From contig DBTX01000051.1 in the NCBI GenBank assembly GCA_002307275.1, forward strand, positions 5,453 through 32,153: a stretch of 26,701 bases of DNA, written 5' to 3'. Position numbers and translations under genes: made by a program. This DNA is from Hungateiclostridiaceae bacterium UBA1305. GTDB taxonomy: Bacteria > Bacillota > Clostridia > Acetivibrionales > DTU013. Shown here piece after piece: positions 9,020-16,815 of this stretch. The stretch's first letter is position 1. Every line of letters starts with the position of its first letter. The notes beneath the pieces are model-generated. The model was not told the origin of the DNA and made no database searches. It saw only the letters and a list, made by a program, of their open reading frames with translations.

Positions 9020-9425
9020 GTCTTCACCCCCAGGAAGCATGTACCAGCAGTTGAAATAGTCAACGACCAGCCCCGGATATTTCTTCGCAAACAGCAGGAC
9101 TGCAACTTTGTCAACTTTAATTTTACAGGTTTGCCTCCAGGAATTATTGTACCATATTTTCACATTATGCACTACAGTTTTTTGGCTACATCTATTGCTA
9201 ATAAGTTAGCCTTGAACCGGTACACTGTCATTCCTCAATTTTATACCTAATCCTTCAATAAATTCTCTTGACGGAAAACATCTGTTTTCGTGTTGACAAT
9301 GTATTCACATAGGATTACATAATAATTTTATTTTATCATTATTTTAAGAAGGATTTTGGCGATTTTTGTCTAATTATAATACTATCTTTTGATTTATAAC
9401 AAATTTATGGCGAAAGAGGTACTAT
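9020..9425. other. Divergent intergenic region, spoIIIE / chemoreceptor
   Basis: This 406-nt gap separates two divergent genes. Besides repeat copy B it contains only weak promoter candidates. Toward spoIIIE there is an extended -10 (TG-N-TACAAT, 9146-9154) without a good -35. Toward the chemoreceptor there is TTGACA at 9293-9298 with CATAAT at 9318-9323, a long 19-nt spacing. No sigma-D type GCCGATAA box is visible before the chemoreceptor. The stretch 9077-9172 is open in the spoIIIE frame but looks non-coding. Confidence 0.5.
9029..9076 (+). repeat. Hairpin repeat, copy B (diverged)
   Basis: This shares CAGTTGA, a short loop, and TCAACGACCAGCCC with copy A; the stem is GTTGA/TCAAC (9050-9054 and 9060-9064). 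The usual GGGCGA core has drifted to GTACCA. It lies about 10 nt upstream of the proposed spoIIIE start, antisense to that gene, the same arrangement as copy A before rny. Confidence 0.5.
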
Positions 9426-11549
9426 ATGAGAATAATAGCGATGTTGCTAAATTTCGTATCTGTTGTCCTGAAAAAGGCAGGACATGTATTTGAACCTCTG
9501 AAAGCACGCATTTCTTTTTCCAAAAGTATTAGAACAAAATTAATCATGGCTTTTATGGTTTCCATTGTTTTAATAATAGTCCAGGGTTTCATTTCCTATA
9601 CGAATACCTCGAATACAGTAAAAACTCTGGCAAAACAATCCTCCGTGACTGCCATTGAGAATAGCGGGAAATACCTGGAGATCATCTTTAGAACTATCAA
9701 TGATCTTTCGAATCAGATTAGTTCCAATACGGATATACAGGATTATCTGTCAAGGGATTTCACCAATGATGAGTTATATGAAAAAATGGAACTATTTAGT
9801 AAAGTAAATACTTATTTTCTGAGTGGTACAGATTTTAATCCAGATATAAGCGGTAAGGTACTATTGTCGGGTAAGGAAAACTCAGAATCACTTGGCTCAA
9901 CTGTCTTACTAAGTGATTTTAAAGACGAAGAAATCTTGCAAAAGCTTGGAGAAAGTGATACCAGAAGTACATGGGTAGGTTATCATACCGACCTGGACAA
10001 ATTGAGCAACAGCAGCTCCTCAAATTATTCTGTTTCTGAGCTTAGACTAATTCGCAGCACTTCAACCATGGAGACAATCGGTATGTTGGTCATTGATATC
10101 AAATTCGAATCGATCAGTAACCTGTTTGCCGGCATCAATCTAGGCAAAAACCAACAGATACATCTTGTGAGTCCTGATGGAAGAGTTATCACCAACGGTA
10201 AGGATGTAAATAATTCAGATCTAATAAAACAGGAATTTATGACCAAAATCGTTAATAGTGAAGAAATAACGGGTTCAGAAAATAATATTCCATACCATGG
10301 TACAAAATTCCTGATGACCTATTACAAGATAGGAACCTCCGGATATATACTGCTTGGCATGTTGCCGGAAAAAGAATTGAATTCGGCAGCCCGGAAGATT
10401 ATCTGGACGACGATCATCATGATCATCATCGCTGTTTTTATTGCATTCGGTACCGGTTATTCAATGGCTAACAGCATGGGCAGGACGATCAACAGAATTA
10501 TTGGAGCCTCCGAACTCGCAGCAGCCGGTGATCTTTCCGTTAATTTCAATTCCAGGAGACAGGATGAATTGGGCAAGCTTACAAGAAGTATAAATGTGAT
10601 GATTGGCAGCATGCGAAATCTTATTGAGCAAACACGGGAAGTTTCAGAAAAGGTCTCTTCTTCTGTTCAAACAGTTTCCGCCACCTCGCTGAACGTAGCT
10701 TCTGTATCGTCCGATATATCAAGAGCCATCCAGGAAATCTCACAGGGTGCCTCTGCTCAGGCTTCAGATGCAGAATTCGGTGTTAAAAAAATAAGCGAGC
10801 TTGCAGAAAAAATCAATAGAGTTACAGATAATGCAAAGTCCATCGGCGATTTGACAAAAAACACAATGGAAATGACTCAAAATGGCTTGACCACTGTAAA
10901 CGATCTTGACAATAGGGCGAGTAAGACTACGATCATTTCAAGAGAAATAATGATCGATATACAGGAACTTGACGTTCAATCCAAATCCATAGGAAAGATT
11001 GTAAAGGTTATCAGAAGCATCGCAGACCAAACCAATCTGCTTGCATTGAATGCTGCCATCGAAGCCGCAAGGGCGGGCGAAATGGGTAAAGGCTTCGCAG
11101 TTGTGGCAGATGAAGTCAGAAAGCTTGCAGAACAGTCCATGGATGCAACTCGTGAAATATCCATGATTATAAAGAATACTCAGGATAAGACCGCAAAGAC
11201 CGTAGAAAAGGCAGCAACCACTGAAGAAATACTCAACTTCCAAAATATTGCAGTCCAGGGTACGATAGAAATCTTCATCAAGATAAAGAACTCAATGGAA
11301 AACCTTTCAATCCAGGTAGATCAAATCAAGTCGCTGATATCTGAAATGGAAGAAAATAAGGAGCATGCGATCAACTCCATACAAAATATATCCGCTGTAT
11401 CCCAGGAAACTGCTGCCTCCTCGCAAGAGGTCACTGCTTCCACCCAGGAACAACTGGCCAGTGTCGAAGATCTTGCCGCCAGAGCGGATGAACTTAAAAA
11501 TGCAGCCGATGATCTGCAGAAAAACATTTCAAAATTCAAGCTCAACTAA
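9426..11549 (+). CDS. Methyl-accepting chemotaxis protein
   Basis: This 707-residue transmembrane chemoreceptor has a membrane helix at about 39-57, an extracellular sensor of about 265 residues ending in a Cache-like stretch (IHLVSPDGRVITNGKD), a second helix at about 325-347, a HAMP domain, and a long cytoplasmic coiled coil. The diagnostic signalling tip is present near residues 528-570 (DQTNLLALNAAIEAARAGE, then GKGFAVVADEVRKLAEQS). The ligand is unknown. The first 35 residues are an unusual cytoplasmic extension before the first helix. The ATG follows AAAGAGGT by 6 nt. It is the only large plus-strand gene in the window and splits tepA-ylzJ from spoIIIE, so it is probably a later insertion. 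Confidence 0.95.
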   Translation: MRIIAMLLNFVSVVLKKAGHVFEPLKARISFSKSIRTKLIMAFMVSIVLIIVQGFISYTNTSNTVKTLAKQSSVTAIENSGKYLEIIFRTINDLSNQISSNTDIQDYLSRDFTNDELYEKMELFSKVNTYFLSGTDFNPDISGKVLLSGKENSESLGSTVLLSDFKDEEILQKLGESDTRSTWVGYHTDLDKLSNSSSSNYSVSELRLIRSTSTMETIGMLVIDIKFESISNLFAGINLGKNQQIHLVSPDGRVITNGKDVNNSDLIKQEFMTKIVNSEEITGSENNIPYHGTKFLMTYYKIGTSGYILLGMLPEKELNSAARKIIWTTIIMIIIAVFIAFGTGYSMANSMGRTINRIIGASELAAAGDLSVNFNSRRQDELGKLTRSINVMIGSMRNLIEQTREVSEKVSSSVQTVSATSLNVASVSSDISRAIQEISQGASAQASDAEFGVKKISELAEKINRVTDNAKSIGDLTKNTMEMTQNGLTTVNDLDNRASKTTIISREIMIDIQELDVQSKSIGKIVKVIRSIADQTNLLALNAAIEAARAGEMGKGFAVVADEVRKLAEQSMDATREISMIIKNTQDKTAKTVEKAATTEEILNFQNIAVQGTIEIFIKIKNSMENLSIQVDQIKSLISEMEENKEHAINSIQNISAVSQETAASSQEVTASTQEQLASVEDLAARADELKNAADDLQKNISKFKLN

Positions 11550-11560
11550 ACAAATCACAT

Positions 11561-11590
11561 ATAAAAGGCTGCCGGAGGGCAGCCTTTTAT
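11561..11590. terminator. Bidirectional terminator, chemoreceptor / ylzJ
   Basis: A perfect 13-bp stem (11561-11573 with 11578-11590, loop GGAG) has A/T-rich outer arms, so it can end transcription from both sides. It lies 12 nt beyond the chemoreceptor stop and overlaps the ylzJ stop codon (11587-11589) on the other strand. Confidence 0.85.
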
Positions 11591-11820
11591 GTGTCTATTT
11601 CCAGTTCTTTTGCGTCAACCACACTCCCAGGTTGAAACGCCGAGTTAAGAAACGATCCTGGTCTTGTACTTAAAAGTCTTGCAATAGTATACTGTCTGTC
11701 TGCTGTTTGTGCGACAACCACTCTTTCCCCCCTGTAACCTGCTTCAATATACTTTACTTCCTCCTGCCCGTAGCTTCCCTGAAAGACGATCTCCGCAGGT
11801 ATGATGGAATAAAGGATCAT
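11587..11820 (-). CDS. ylzJ: YlzJ-like small protein
   Basis: This is a 77-residue protein starting MILYSIIPAEIVFQG, as YlzJ-family members do, and containing the family's middle QTADRQYTIARLLSTRP and late PG segments. The function of the family is unknown. Its ATG overlaps the tepA stop as ATGA (11817-11820), so the two are translationally coupled. In Bacillus ylzJ also follows tepA and precedes spoIIIE, which supports the assignment more strongly than the short sequence does. Confidence 0.85.
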   Translation of the reverse strand: MILYSIIPAEIVFQGSYGQEEVKYIEAGYRGERVVVAQTADRQYTIARLLSTRPGSFLNSAFQPGSVVDAKELEIDT

Positions 11821-12590
11821 TGCAGTTCACCTCCCGGATTCAGGTTTTGAGCAGCCATTTCCTTACGTCTTTTGGCAATCAGTTCATAAAGCTTGTTCAA
11901 TGCATCTGAAAGTCCTCCCACAGCACAGATAAGATTTCTTTTAACAGCTTCTTCCCCAAACAGGACCGTTCCTACATCATTTGCCAGTTCTCCTGTTTTT
12001 AGCATCAGTTCTCTAAAAGTTTCTTTTGTAATAGTAGAGTTCTTGCTAACAAATTTCACTACCCTCTCCTGCATTTTATCAAAATACTCATAGGTTTGCG
12101 GCACACCAATGATAAGCCCGTTAAGCCTGATAGGATGTATTGTCATCGTTGCAGAAGGGGCAATAAATGAAAAATCAGTTGAAACAGCCATAGGCACGCC
12201 TATGCTGTGACCGCCTCCCAATACCAGAGATACCGTGGGTTTGGACATACTGGCGATCATTTCGGCAATTGCCAATCCTGCTTCGACATCGCCCCCCACT
12301 GTGTTTAAAATCAGAAGCAGTCCATCTATCTCATCATTCTCCTCAATTGCAACCAATTGAGGGATCACATGCTCATATTTCGTAGTCTTGTTTTGAGGCG
12401 GCAGAATAATGTGGCCTTCGATCTGCCCTATTATCGTAAGGCAATGTATGTTTCCCCTGGGATTGGACATGGTCACTCTGCCCAATTCCTTTATTTCTTC
12501 CACCTTTTCTTTTTCTTTCACTGCCTCTGTATTTCCGACTTCTCCAATATCAGATTTTTCAAATGTGACCTTGTTCTTTTCGTTTGGCAT
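11817..12590 (-). CDS. tepA: ClpP-like serine protease TepA (YmfB family)
   Basis: This ClpP-fold protease of the TepA/YmfB family is reported in Bacillus to aid protein export and spore functions. The core matches: LLILNTVGGDVEAGLAIAEM, the nucleophile region GGGHSIGVPMAVS with the Ser of GHSIG, and the His in ATMTIHPIRLNG. It ends with KRRKEMAAQNLNPGGELQ. I prefer the ATG at 12588-12590 (257 aa), which has GAGG 5 nt upstream, over the start at 12623, which would add 11 residues without a ribosome-binding site. The first 45 residues are charged and variable. It is the first gene of the tepA-ylzJ unit; no convincing promoter was found in the 200 nt upstream. Confidence 0.9.
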   Translation of the reverse strand: MPNEKNKVTFEKSDIGEVGNTEAVKEKEKVEEIKELGRVTMSNPRGNIHCLTIIGQIEGHIILPPQNKTTKYEHVIPQLVAIEENDEIDGLLLILNTVGGDVEAGLAIAEMIASMSKPTVSLVLGGGHSIGVPMAVSTDFSFIAPSATMTIHPIRLNGLIIGVPQTYEYFDKMQERVVKFVSKNSTITKETFRELMLKTGELANDVGTVLFGEEAVKRNLICAVGGLSDALNKLYELIAKRRKEMAAQNLNPGGELQ

Positions 12591-12791
12591 ATCCACCTCA
12601 TAAAAAATTAAATCCGGTAGCATTGCAATCCTGTATATCTTTATAGTATTGATTAAATAAGAAAAATAATTCAGGTTTTAATTTCAGACGAGCCTGTAGC
12701 AAAGAAAGTCTCGGAGGGCATTGAAACCTGTAATAGCGCAGTTCTTCGAATCCGACTATTGGGCCGGATTTACAAAGTAAATGGCCGTAAC
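12591..12791. other. Intergenic stretch with unexplained secondary structure
   Basis: The stretch between tepA and the rnpB terminator contains a 7-bp inverted pair, CAGGTTT/AAACCTG (12672-12678 and 12724-12730), that encloses a shorter CGAG/CTCG pair. A separate hairpin follows at 12762-12786, with ATTTAC/GTAAAT around AAA and outer GGCC/GGCC. GC content is higher here than in the other gaps. No open frame of note is present. It may be a leader of tepA on the minus strand or a small RNA; I recognise no known family. Confidence 0.35.
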
Positions 12792-12822
12792 AAAAACACC
12801 CTCCTTGATAGAGGGTGCTTTT
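12792..12822 (-). terminator. Terminator of rnpB
   Basis: On the minus strand a CACCCTC/GAGGGTG stem (12797-12803 with 12811-12817) is followed directly by five T. It starts about 10 nt beyond the 3' end of the RNase P RNA. Confidence 0.85.
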
Positions 12823-12832
12823 GATATTTGTA

Positions 12833-13251
12833 TGAGTAAGTCTGTAAGCCGGGTTCTGTATTTGATAATCATCTATCTAGGCCAAGCATTTCTGAATGGC
12901 TCAAGCCACCTGCCCGGGACTGGCGGGCTACCAATATGTCCCTCTGCGGTGTTGCTCCAGGTGGGGTTTACATAGTCCGGCAAGTTGCCATGCCGCTGGT
13001 GAGCTCTTACCTCACCTTTCCACCCTTACGTAAGAACAGAGACTAGAAATCAGACACCATATACTGGAAAATATTATATTCTTCTCTCTAGTTTCTATTT
13101 TCTAGTCTCTGCTCTTCCGCGGTATATCTCTGTTGCACTTTCCTTGAAGTCGCCTCCACCGGGAGTTACCCGGCACCCTGCCCTCTGGAGCCCGGACTTT
13201 CCTCAGGTACGGCCTTTCGGCACTGTATCTGCGATTATCTGGCTTACTCAA
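12833..13251 (-). ncRNA. rnpB: RNase P RNA with extended P12
   Basis: This is the catalytic RNA of ribonuclease P, which trims tRNA 5' leaders. The conserved 5' block GAGGAAAGTCCGGGCTCC (rc of 13187-13204) and the 3' block ACAGAACCCGGCTTA (rc of 12843-12857) are present. The middle conserved element, with AGGGTGGAAAGG, is also present. Ends are set by helix P1, TGAGTAAG (13244-13251) pairing with CTTACTCA (12833-12840). Architecture appears to be type A. P12 is very long: 18 bp pair between 13032-13049 and 13099-13116, with about 49 nt inside, including four degenerate heptads. No clear promoter could be assigned upstream. Short open frames across this region are spurious. Confidence 0.95.
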
Positions 13252-13323
13252 CATTATTGTGCAAACAAGTTTTAAAGCTAATGTTGCACTGGATTTATAT
13301 CTTAACGCTTACTGCAATAATAG

Positions 13324-14094
13324 TCAATAGGTATTGAATGGGTCTTCTTCCTTGTCAAAATGGAATACCTCGACATCAGGGAAACCGGATGCCAGGGATG
13401 CTGTCAGAATCGGCAGTATAATCTTCTCCGTGTTGAAATGACCTGCGTCAATGATGCAAAGGCCTGCTTCTACAGCTTCCAAAGCAGAATGGTATTTTAT
13501 ATCTCCGGTAACCAGCACATCCACCTCACCTTTTTGTAAAGCTTCCAGATCATCATCAAAGCTGCCGCTGAATACCGCTGCCCTATGCACACCTTTGTCG
13601 ACCTTCCCTATAACTCTTACAAAAGGTACCTTCAAAGCATCCTTAACCATTCCGATATACTCGCTTAGGGTCTTTTCTTCCGCCAAAAAACCGATTTTAC
13701 CCGGACCCTTTCCAAGGATCTCAAGTCCTTTCAGACCAAGAACTTCCGCAAGGCGGTCATTAACCCCTGATTCTGCAAAATCAAGGTTTGTATGAGCACT
13801 GTAAACACTTATACTGTTTCTCACCAGTTGATACAGGAGTTTACCCTTTGCATCATCCTGTGTCAAGCTCTTAATGCCCTTGAATATGACAGGATGATGC
13901 GTGATGATCATATCAACCTTTTTCACTACAGCCTCTCTAACGGAAGCTGTAGTGATATCCAGACAGACCATTATCTTTTTTACAATACATTCCCTTGTAC
14001 CAACAAGCAGCCCGATATTGTCCCATTCCTCAGCCAGTTCAACGGGAGCTGCTTTCTCCATGAATTGAATAATCTCCCTGCAAGCAGTCATCAC
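13324..14094 (-). CDS. yqfO: Nif3-like dinuclear metal centre protein (YqfO)
   Basis: This belongs to the Nif3/YqfO/DUF34 family of ring-forming metal-binding proteins, whose cellular role is poorly defined. Metal ligands are seen in IITHHPVIFKG (about 65), AHTNLD (about 100) and DAGHFNTE (about 220). At 256 aa it is the short form and lacks the PII-like insert of the 370-residue Bacillus YqfO. Two starts are possible: GTG at 14092-14094 or the adjacent ATG at 14089-14091; GGAGG lies 5 or 8 nt upstream respectively. Either way it overlaps the trmK stop, so the pair is translationally coupled. The trmK-yqfO order matches the region after sigA in Bacillus. Confidence 0.93.
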   Translation of the reverse strand: MMTACREIIQFMEKAAPVELAEEWDNIGLLVGTRECIVKKIMVCLDITTASVREAVVKKVDMIITHHPVIFKGIKSLTQDDAKGKLLYQLVRNSISVYSAHTNLDFAESGVNDRLAEVLGLKGLEILGKGPGKIGFLAEEKTLSEYIGMVKDALKVPFVRVIGKVDKGVHRAAVFSGSFDDDLEALQKGEVDVLVTGDIKYHSALEAVEAGLCIIDAGHFNTEKIILPILTASLASGFPDVEVFHFDKEEDPFNTY

Positions 14095-14918
14095 TCACTC
14101 CTCCGTTTCTCATGTTCCTCAGTTTCCTCAGTTTCCTCAGGTTTCTCAGGCTTCTGCCCTTGTGTCATTTCCAGAAATATTTTCAGTCTGTTTCTTATAT
14201 CGATACACCATTCCGCATTCATTCCGGCTAATATGGAAAGCCTGCCTGCAATTTCATTTTCTCCTTCGACTGCTGATCTGCTTTTTTCTTTTCTTGCCCT
14301 TGTCCTGCCTGATATAACTACCTCAAGTTCCTTTACTTTCTTCTCAACATATATTTGAAGCAAAGGGTCATCACCGGCAAAAAGATGGTTTCCTATATAG
14401 TAATCGAATTCATCTCCTGCAACAGCCGCCCCTGTCCATTTTGCGCTTATTAAGCTGTAAAGCTTGCCTGCATCAATCACAAGCGTCTCATCACCAATAT
14501 CAAAACCGTTTTCGCAAAGCCATTTACGAAGCACATCGGCTGCATTATTGGGCTGCAGAAGTAATAACCTGGCATTCTGCGCCTTACTGATGGAGGATGA
14601 GAGAATATCCCGTATAAGTGAACCACCCATACCTGCAATTACTACAACATCGCATTCATCAGATGTGATGGGCTCCAGTCCGTCCCCAAGTCTGGTTTCT
14701 ATAAATTTCCCAAGTCCGTACCTTTTTATATTGGCACTTGCCATTCCAAGCGGCCCCTCGCGCAAGTCAACAGCCAGCGATTTGGCACAGTACCCGTTCT
14801 TTACAGCATAAATCGGTATATAAGCATGATCGGTCCCGACATCTGTCAGTATCCTGCAGTGTGGAATTCTTTCCGCTATCATCTCAAGTCTGGCATTCAA
14901 TTTCAAATTCTTCTGCAT
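14091..14918 (-). CDS. trmK: tRNA (adenine22-N1)-methyltransferase TrmK
   Basis: TrmK methylates N1 of adenine 22 in bacterial tRNAs using S-adenosylmethionine. The Rossmann motifs are present: RILTDVGTDHAYIPIYAVKNG (22-42), AVDLREGPLGMASANI, and VVVIAGMGGSLI (about 92), followed by LLLLQPNN. At 275 aa it is longer than the roughly 235 aa usual for the family. The excess is an acidic tail, KPEETEETEEHEKRRSE, built from 9-nt repeats in the DNA. The ATG at 14916-14918 has GGAG 6 nt upstream. The C-terminal part also has a helical stretch typical of the family (about 185-245). It is coupled to yqfO. In Bacillus it lies close to sigA; here an accessory pocket lies between. Confidence 0.92.
   Translation of the reverse strand: MQKNLKLNARLEMIAERIPHCRILTDVGTDHAYIPIYAVKNGYCAKSLAVDLREGPLGMASANIKRYGLGKFIETRLGDGLEPITSDECDVVVIAGMGGSLIRDILSSSISKAQNARLLLLQPNNAADVLRKWLCENGFDIGDETLVIDAGKLYSLISAKWTGAAVAGDEFDYYIGNHLFAGDDPLLQIYVEKKVKELEVVISGRTRARKEKSRSAVEGENEIAGRLSILAGMNAEWCIDIRNRLKIFLEMTQGQKPEKPEETEETEEHEKRRSE
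14113..14150. repeat. 9-nt tandem repeat in the 3' end of trmK
   Basis: About four copies of a 9-nt unit close to TTCCTCAGT (plus strand) lie head to tail inside trmK. Being a multiple of three, changes in copy number would keep the frame and only change the acidic tail length. Confidence 0.7.
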
Positions 14919-15001
14919 GTCTTTCTCCGGTTATAAAAGCTGTTCTCAAAGTGCATAATAATTATACACTAAATAACCAAAGGAATGGAGTATTAAAACA
15001 A

Positions 15002-15187
15002 ATGGGGCGCATATTCTCAGGAAAACCCGCCAGAGATACTGAATTTGCAGCTGAATCAATGATTGATCCACCACTGGCCGGCAATCTGCCGAAAAAAAAC
15101 ATCAGGCATACTTCCCTGCTCACATTGACAGAGCAACAACAGTTAGCTTCACAAATAGATGATTTAAGCGAAAATAAAAGTCACTAA
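15002..15187 (+). CDS. Small hypothetical protein (61 aa)
   Basis: A 61-residue open frame starting MGRIFSGKPARDTEFAAESM and ending DLSENKSH. It is hydrophilic, with a basic N-terminus, a proline-rich middle (DPPLAGNLPKKN) and a helix-prone Gln/Leu-rich end. No membrane segment, signal or known motif is seen. The only ribosome-binding candidate, GGAG, lies 11 nt upstream, which is long. It is divergent from trmK across 83 nt. Composition looks protein-like rather than random, but without homology this remains tentative. Confidence 0.45.
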   Translation: MGRIFSGKPARDTEFAAESMIDPPLAGNLPKKNIRHTSLLTLTEQQQLASQIDDLSENKSH

Positions 15188-15203
15188 AGCATCCACTTCT
15201 CCA

Positions 15204-15240
15204 GGGTCCGAGTCCCTTTTTATCTGGATATAAAGAAAAA
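15204..15240 (+). repeat. Direct repeat 1 flanking the stalk-domain gene
   Basis: This 37-nt stretch (GGGTCCGAGTCCCT, then a TTTATCTG and AAAGAAAAA part) matches 16749-16785 at 33 of 37 positions in the same orientation. Its first part resembles the T-arm of a tRNA gene. The pair brackets the secreted stalk-domain gene. Confidence 0.65.
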
Positions 15241-15305
15241 GTACCATCATAAAGTCATAGTTAATAAGGAAAATTAACAAACCAACCTAAGCCAATACGG
15301 AAAAC

Positions 15306-15347
15306 GAACAGGGAGAGGCATTATTTTAATAATACCTCTCCCTGTTC
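15306..15347. terminator. Long hairpin terminator
   Basis: A 20-bp inverted repeat with one mismatch (15306-15325 and 15328-15347) lies 24 nt past the stalk-domain gene. T runs follow on the plus strand after 6 nt; on the minus strand only a short GTTTT follows. It probably serves the minus-strand gene and may also stop plus-strand readthrough. Confidence 0.65.
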
Positions 15348-15371
15348 GTCGGCTCTTTTTCTTTTTTTTAA

Positions 15372-16343
15372 TTATATTTCACTGGATGTATCAATGCCTA
15401 TCGTACTTGTTTTTGAATCCCATGTAATAACGATGCCAAGTGCCTGCCCGATATCTCGAAGCTTGAAGTAGTTGTTTCCTCCAATTGTATATGCCGTAAG
15501 CTGTATCTCCTGGTCATCAAGATAAACTTTAGAGGTGGATAATATTGCCTGCTTAGCTGTTGGATTAGCAGACACCGCCAGTTCTCCTCCTGCAACGGTA
15601 TATGTTTTGCATGATGTCAGCTTTATGACGTTATTCTCGCTGTCCCATCCTATTTCAAAATTCTTTGCGGTTCCATTCACTACCATAGCAATGTCACGAA
15701 GCTTAAAGTAGTTGTTACTGTTAATGTTATATGCCTCAAAAGAAACCTGCTTGCCATCCACTAAAACCTTTGAAGCTGTAGCAGCGGCTATTACCGTTTT
15801 TGATGGCTTTTCAGCAGGCTCCGATGAATTCACGGCAGGTTCCGAAGCCGGCACAGCCGTACTGTCGGTAACCTTATAAATAATTTTGGTAGTATTACCG
15901 GAATCGATAATACTCAATACATAATAAAGATCACAATCATAACCCCCATAACGCTTGTGAAGTTTTACGGTTGCTGTTTTATTTGCTTCAACTTCTGTAG
16001 CCTCCGAACCGTTTATCGTCCAGAATAGATTACCTGCGTAGCTTCCATCAGTAGCATAATATTTTACTCCGGCGGATATTTTCTTCTTGGGTGTAAGGTT
16101 AATTTCAGCACCATCTTTAACAAGAACAATCTCATTGCTTTCTGCGGCAAGAATATCTCTGAACTCCTGGTTATCATCATACTCTTCAAGTTCAATTTTT
16201 TCAGATTGTGTACTTACTTTATCAGACAATGTATACGTATACTTGTCTGCAGAAACCTCTGAAGCCATTGCAGGGATTGTGGTGAATACCGTCATGATGA
16301 TTGAGAATATCAGAGCTGAAGAAATTTTTTTTGCACTTATCAT
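15372..16343 (-). CDS. Secreted protein with two copper-amine-oxidase-N-like stalk domains
   Basis: A signal peptide is clear: basic MISAKKIS, a hydrophobic core SALIFSIIMTVFTTIPA, and cleavage near AMASE. The middle (about 35-170) is an unrecognised beta-rich region. A Pro/Ser/Glu linker follows, then two tandem repeats of about 55-75 residues, each with VxxDxxxxxxxAYxIxxNNYFKLRDI and a WDSxxxxI ending. These match the stalk or copper amine oxidase N-terminal-like domain, common in clostridial surface and secreted proteins; it is not an oxidase. The ATG at 16341-16343 has GGGGG 8 nt upstream and is preferred over 16358. Length is 323 aa. A candidate promoter lies at 16396-16424. It is accessory relative to the conserved sigA-trmK order. 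Confidence 0.85.
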   Translation of the reverse strand: MISAKKISSALIFSIIMTVFTTIPAMASEVSADKYTYTLSDKVSTQSEKIELEEYDDNQEFRDILAAESNEIVLVKDGAEINLTPKKKISAGVKYYATDGSYAGNLFWTINGSEATEVEANKTATVKLHKRYGGYDCDLYYVLSIIDSGNTTKIIYKVTDSTAVPASEPAVNSSEPAEKPSKTVIAAATASKVLVDGKQVSFEAYNINSNNYFKLRDIAMVVNGTAKNFEIGWDSENNVIKLTSCKTYTVAGGELAVSANPTAKQAILSTSKVYLDDQEIQLTAYTIGGNNYFKLRDIGQALGIVITWDSKTSTIGIDTSSEI

Positions 16344-16395
16344 TGTACTAACCCCCATAAATAATTAGTTTATTTTGGCGTCCAAAACCTCCTCT

Positions 16396-16424
16396 ATAAT
16401 AGTTCATCATTCCAAGTTGTCCAA
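16396..16424 (-). promoter_or_regulatory. Candidate promoter of the stalk-domain gene
   Basis: On the minus strand TTGGAC (16419-16424) and TATTAT (16396-16401) are 17 nt apart. The -10 is good, the -35 is weak. The leader of about 50 nt contains an isolated GAGGAGG with no obvious frame after it. Confidence 0.45.
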
Positions 16425-16667
16425 TTGTAATTGCTTTATATGCTTAGAAAGTAGGAGGAGTTTTTAGACAATTTACATAAGTATAAATGTATTACATAAA
16501 TATTTCAATTAATTCCTATACAATTATAGCGCTTAGATAATAATGAATATTAGTAAAGTTTTTTGGATTGTGTTAAATGTAGTGGTAACCGTCTCAATGT
16601 TCTTGCCTCATCCAACCAGTACGGTTCAAATTATATAGAAAAAGAAAGCTGCCAAATTGGACGATAC
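16425..16667. other. AT-rich gap without a gene
   Basis: Nothing coding is seen in this stretch. It is very AT-rich from about 16470 to 16570. A plus-strand AGGAGGAG at 16453-16460 has no start codon at usable distance. A weak A/T-only inverted pair flanks 16638-16674, next to the tRNA 3' fragment. Confidence 0.5.
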
Positions 16668-16698
16668 TTTTTCTTTATGGTGGGCCTTAAGAGACTCG
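16668..16698 (-). pseudogene. Fragment duplicated from the 3' end of the CAT tRNA
   Basis: This 31-nt stretch matches 16806-16836, which spans the T-run of the tRNA terminator, the CCA end, the acceptor arm and part of the T-arm, at 28 of 31 positions. No tRNA fold follows, so it is a relic, not a gene. It is the usual footprint of recombination or integration at a tRNA 3' end. Confidence 0.7.
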
Positions 16699-16748
16699 GC
16701 ACACTTGCCTAAAATGCTTTGCGTTTTCTCCACGGCTCGTGCCCTCCC

Positions 16749-16785
16749 GGGTCCGAGTCCCTCTTTATCTGAGTACAAAGAAAAA
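16749..16785 (+). repeat. Direct repeat 2 next to the tRNA operon
   Basis: This is the partner of 15204-15240 (33 of 37 identical). Its right end runs into the left arm of the tRNA terminator. Its T-arm-like half (CCGAGTCCCT) is also inverted relative to the AGAGACTCGG of the tRNA fragment at 16690-16699. Confidence 0.65.
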
Positions 16786-16814
16786 CAGCGTCGCAATGGA
16801 CGCTGTTTTTCTTT
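16777..16814 (-). terminator. Terminator of the tRNA operon
   Basis: A perfect 16-bp stem (16777-16792 with 16799-16814, loop of 6 nt) with A/T-rich outer arms starts 2 nt after the CCA of the CAT tRNA. Confidence 0.85.
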
Positions 16815-16815
16815 C

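Noticed and set aside
9020..9172. N-terminal extension of spoIIIE to 853 aa.
   Set aside because: No ribosome-binding site supports the upstream starts, the family does not need it, and it runs through repeat copy B; TTG at 9019 has a good site.
12781..12975. A 64-aa plus-strand frame over the RNase P RNA.
   Set aside because: It is antisense to conserved rnpB sequence and has no support as a protein.
13079..13106. The heptads in P12 considered as a CRISPR-like or tandem-repeat array.
   Set aside because: There are only four degenerate 7-nt units without spacers, and they lie within a paired arm of rnpB.
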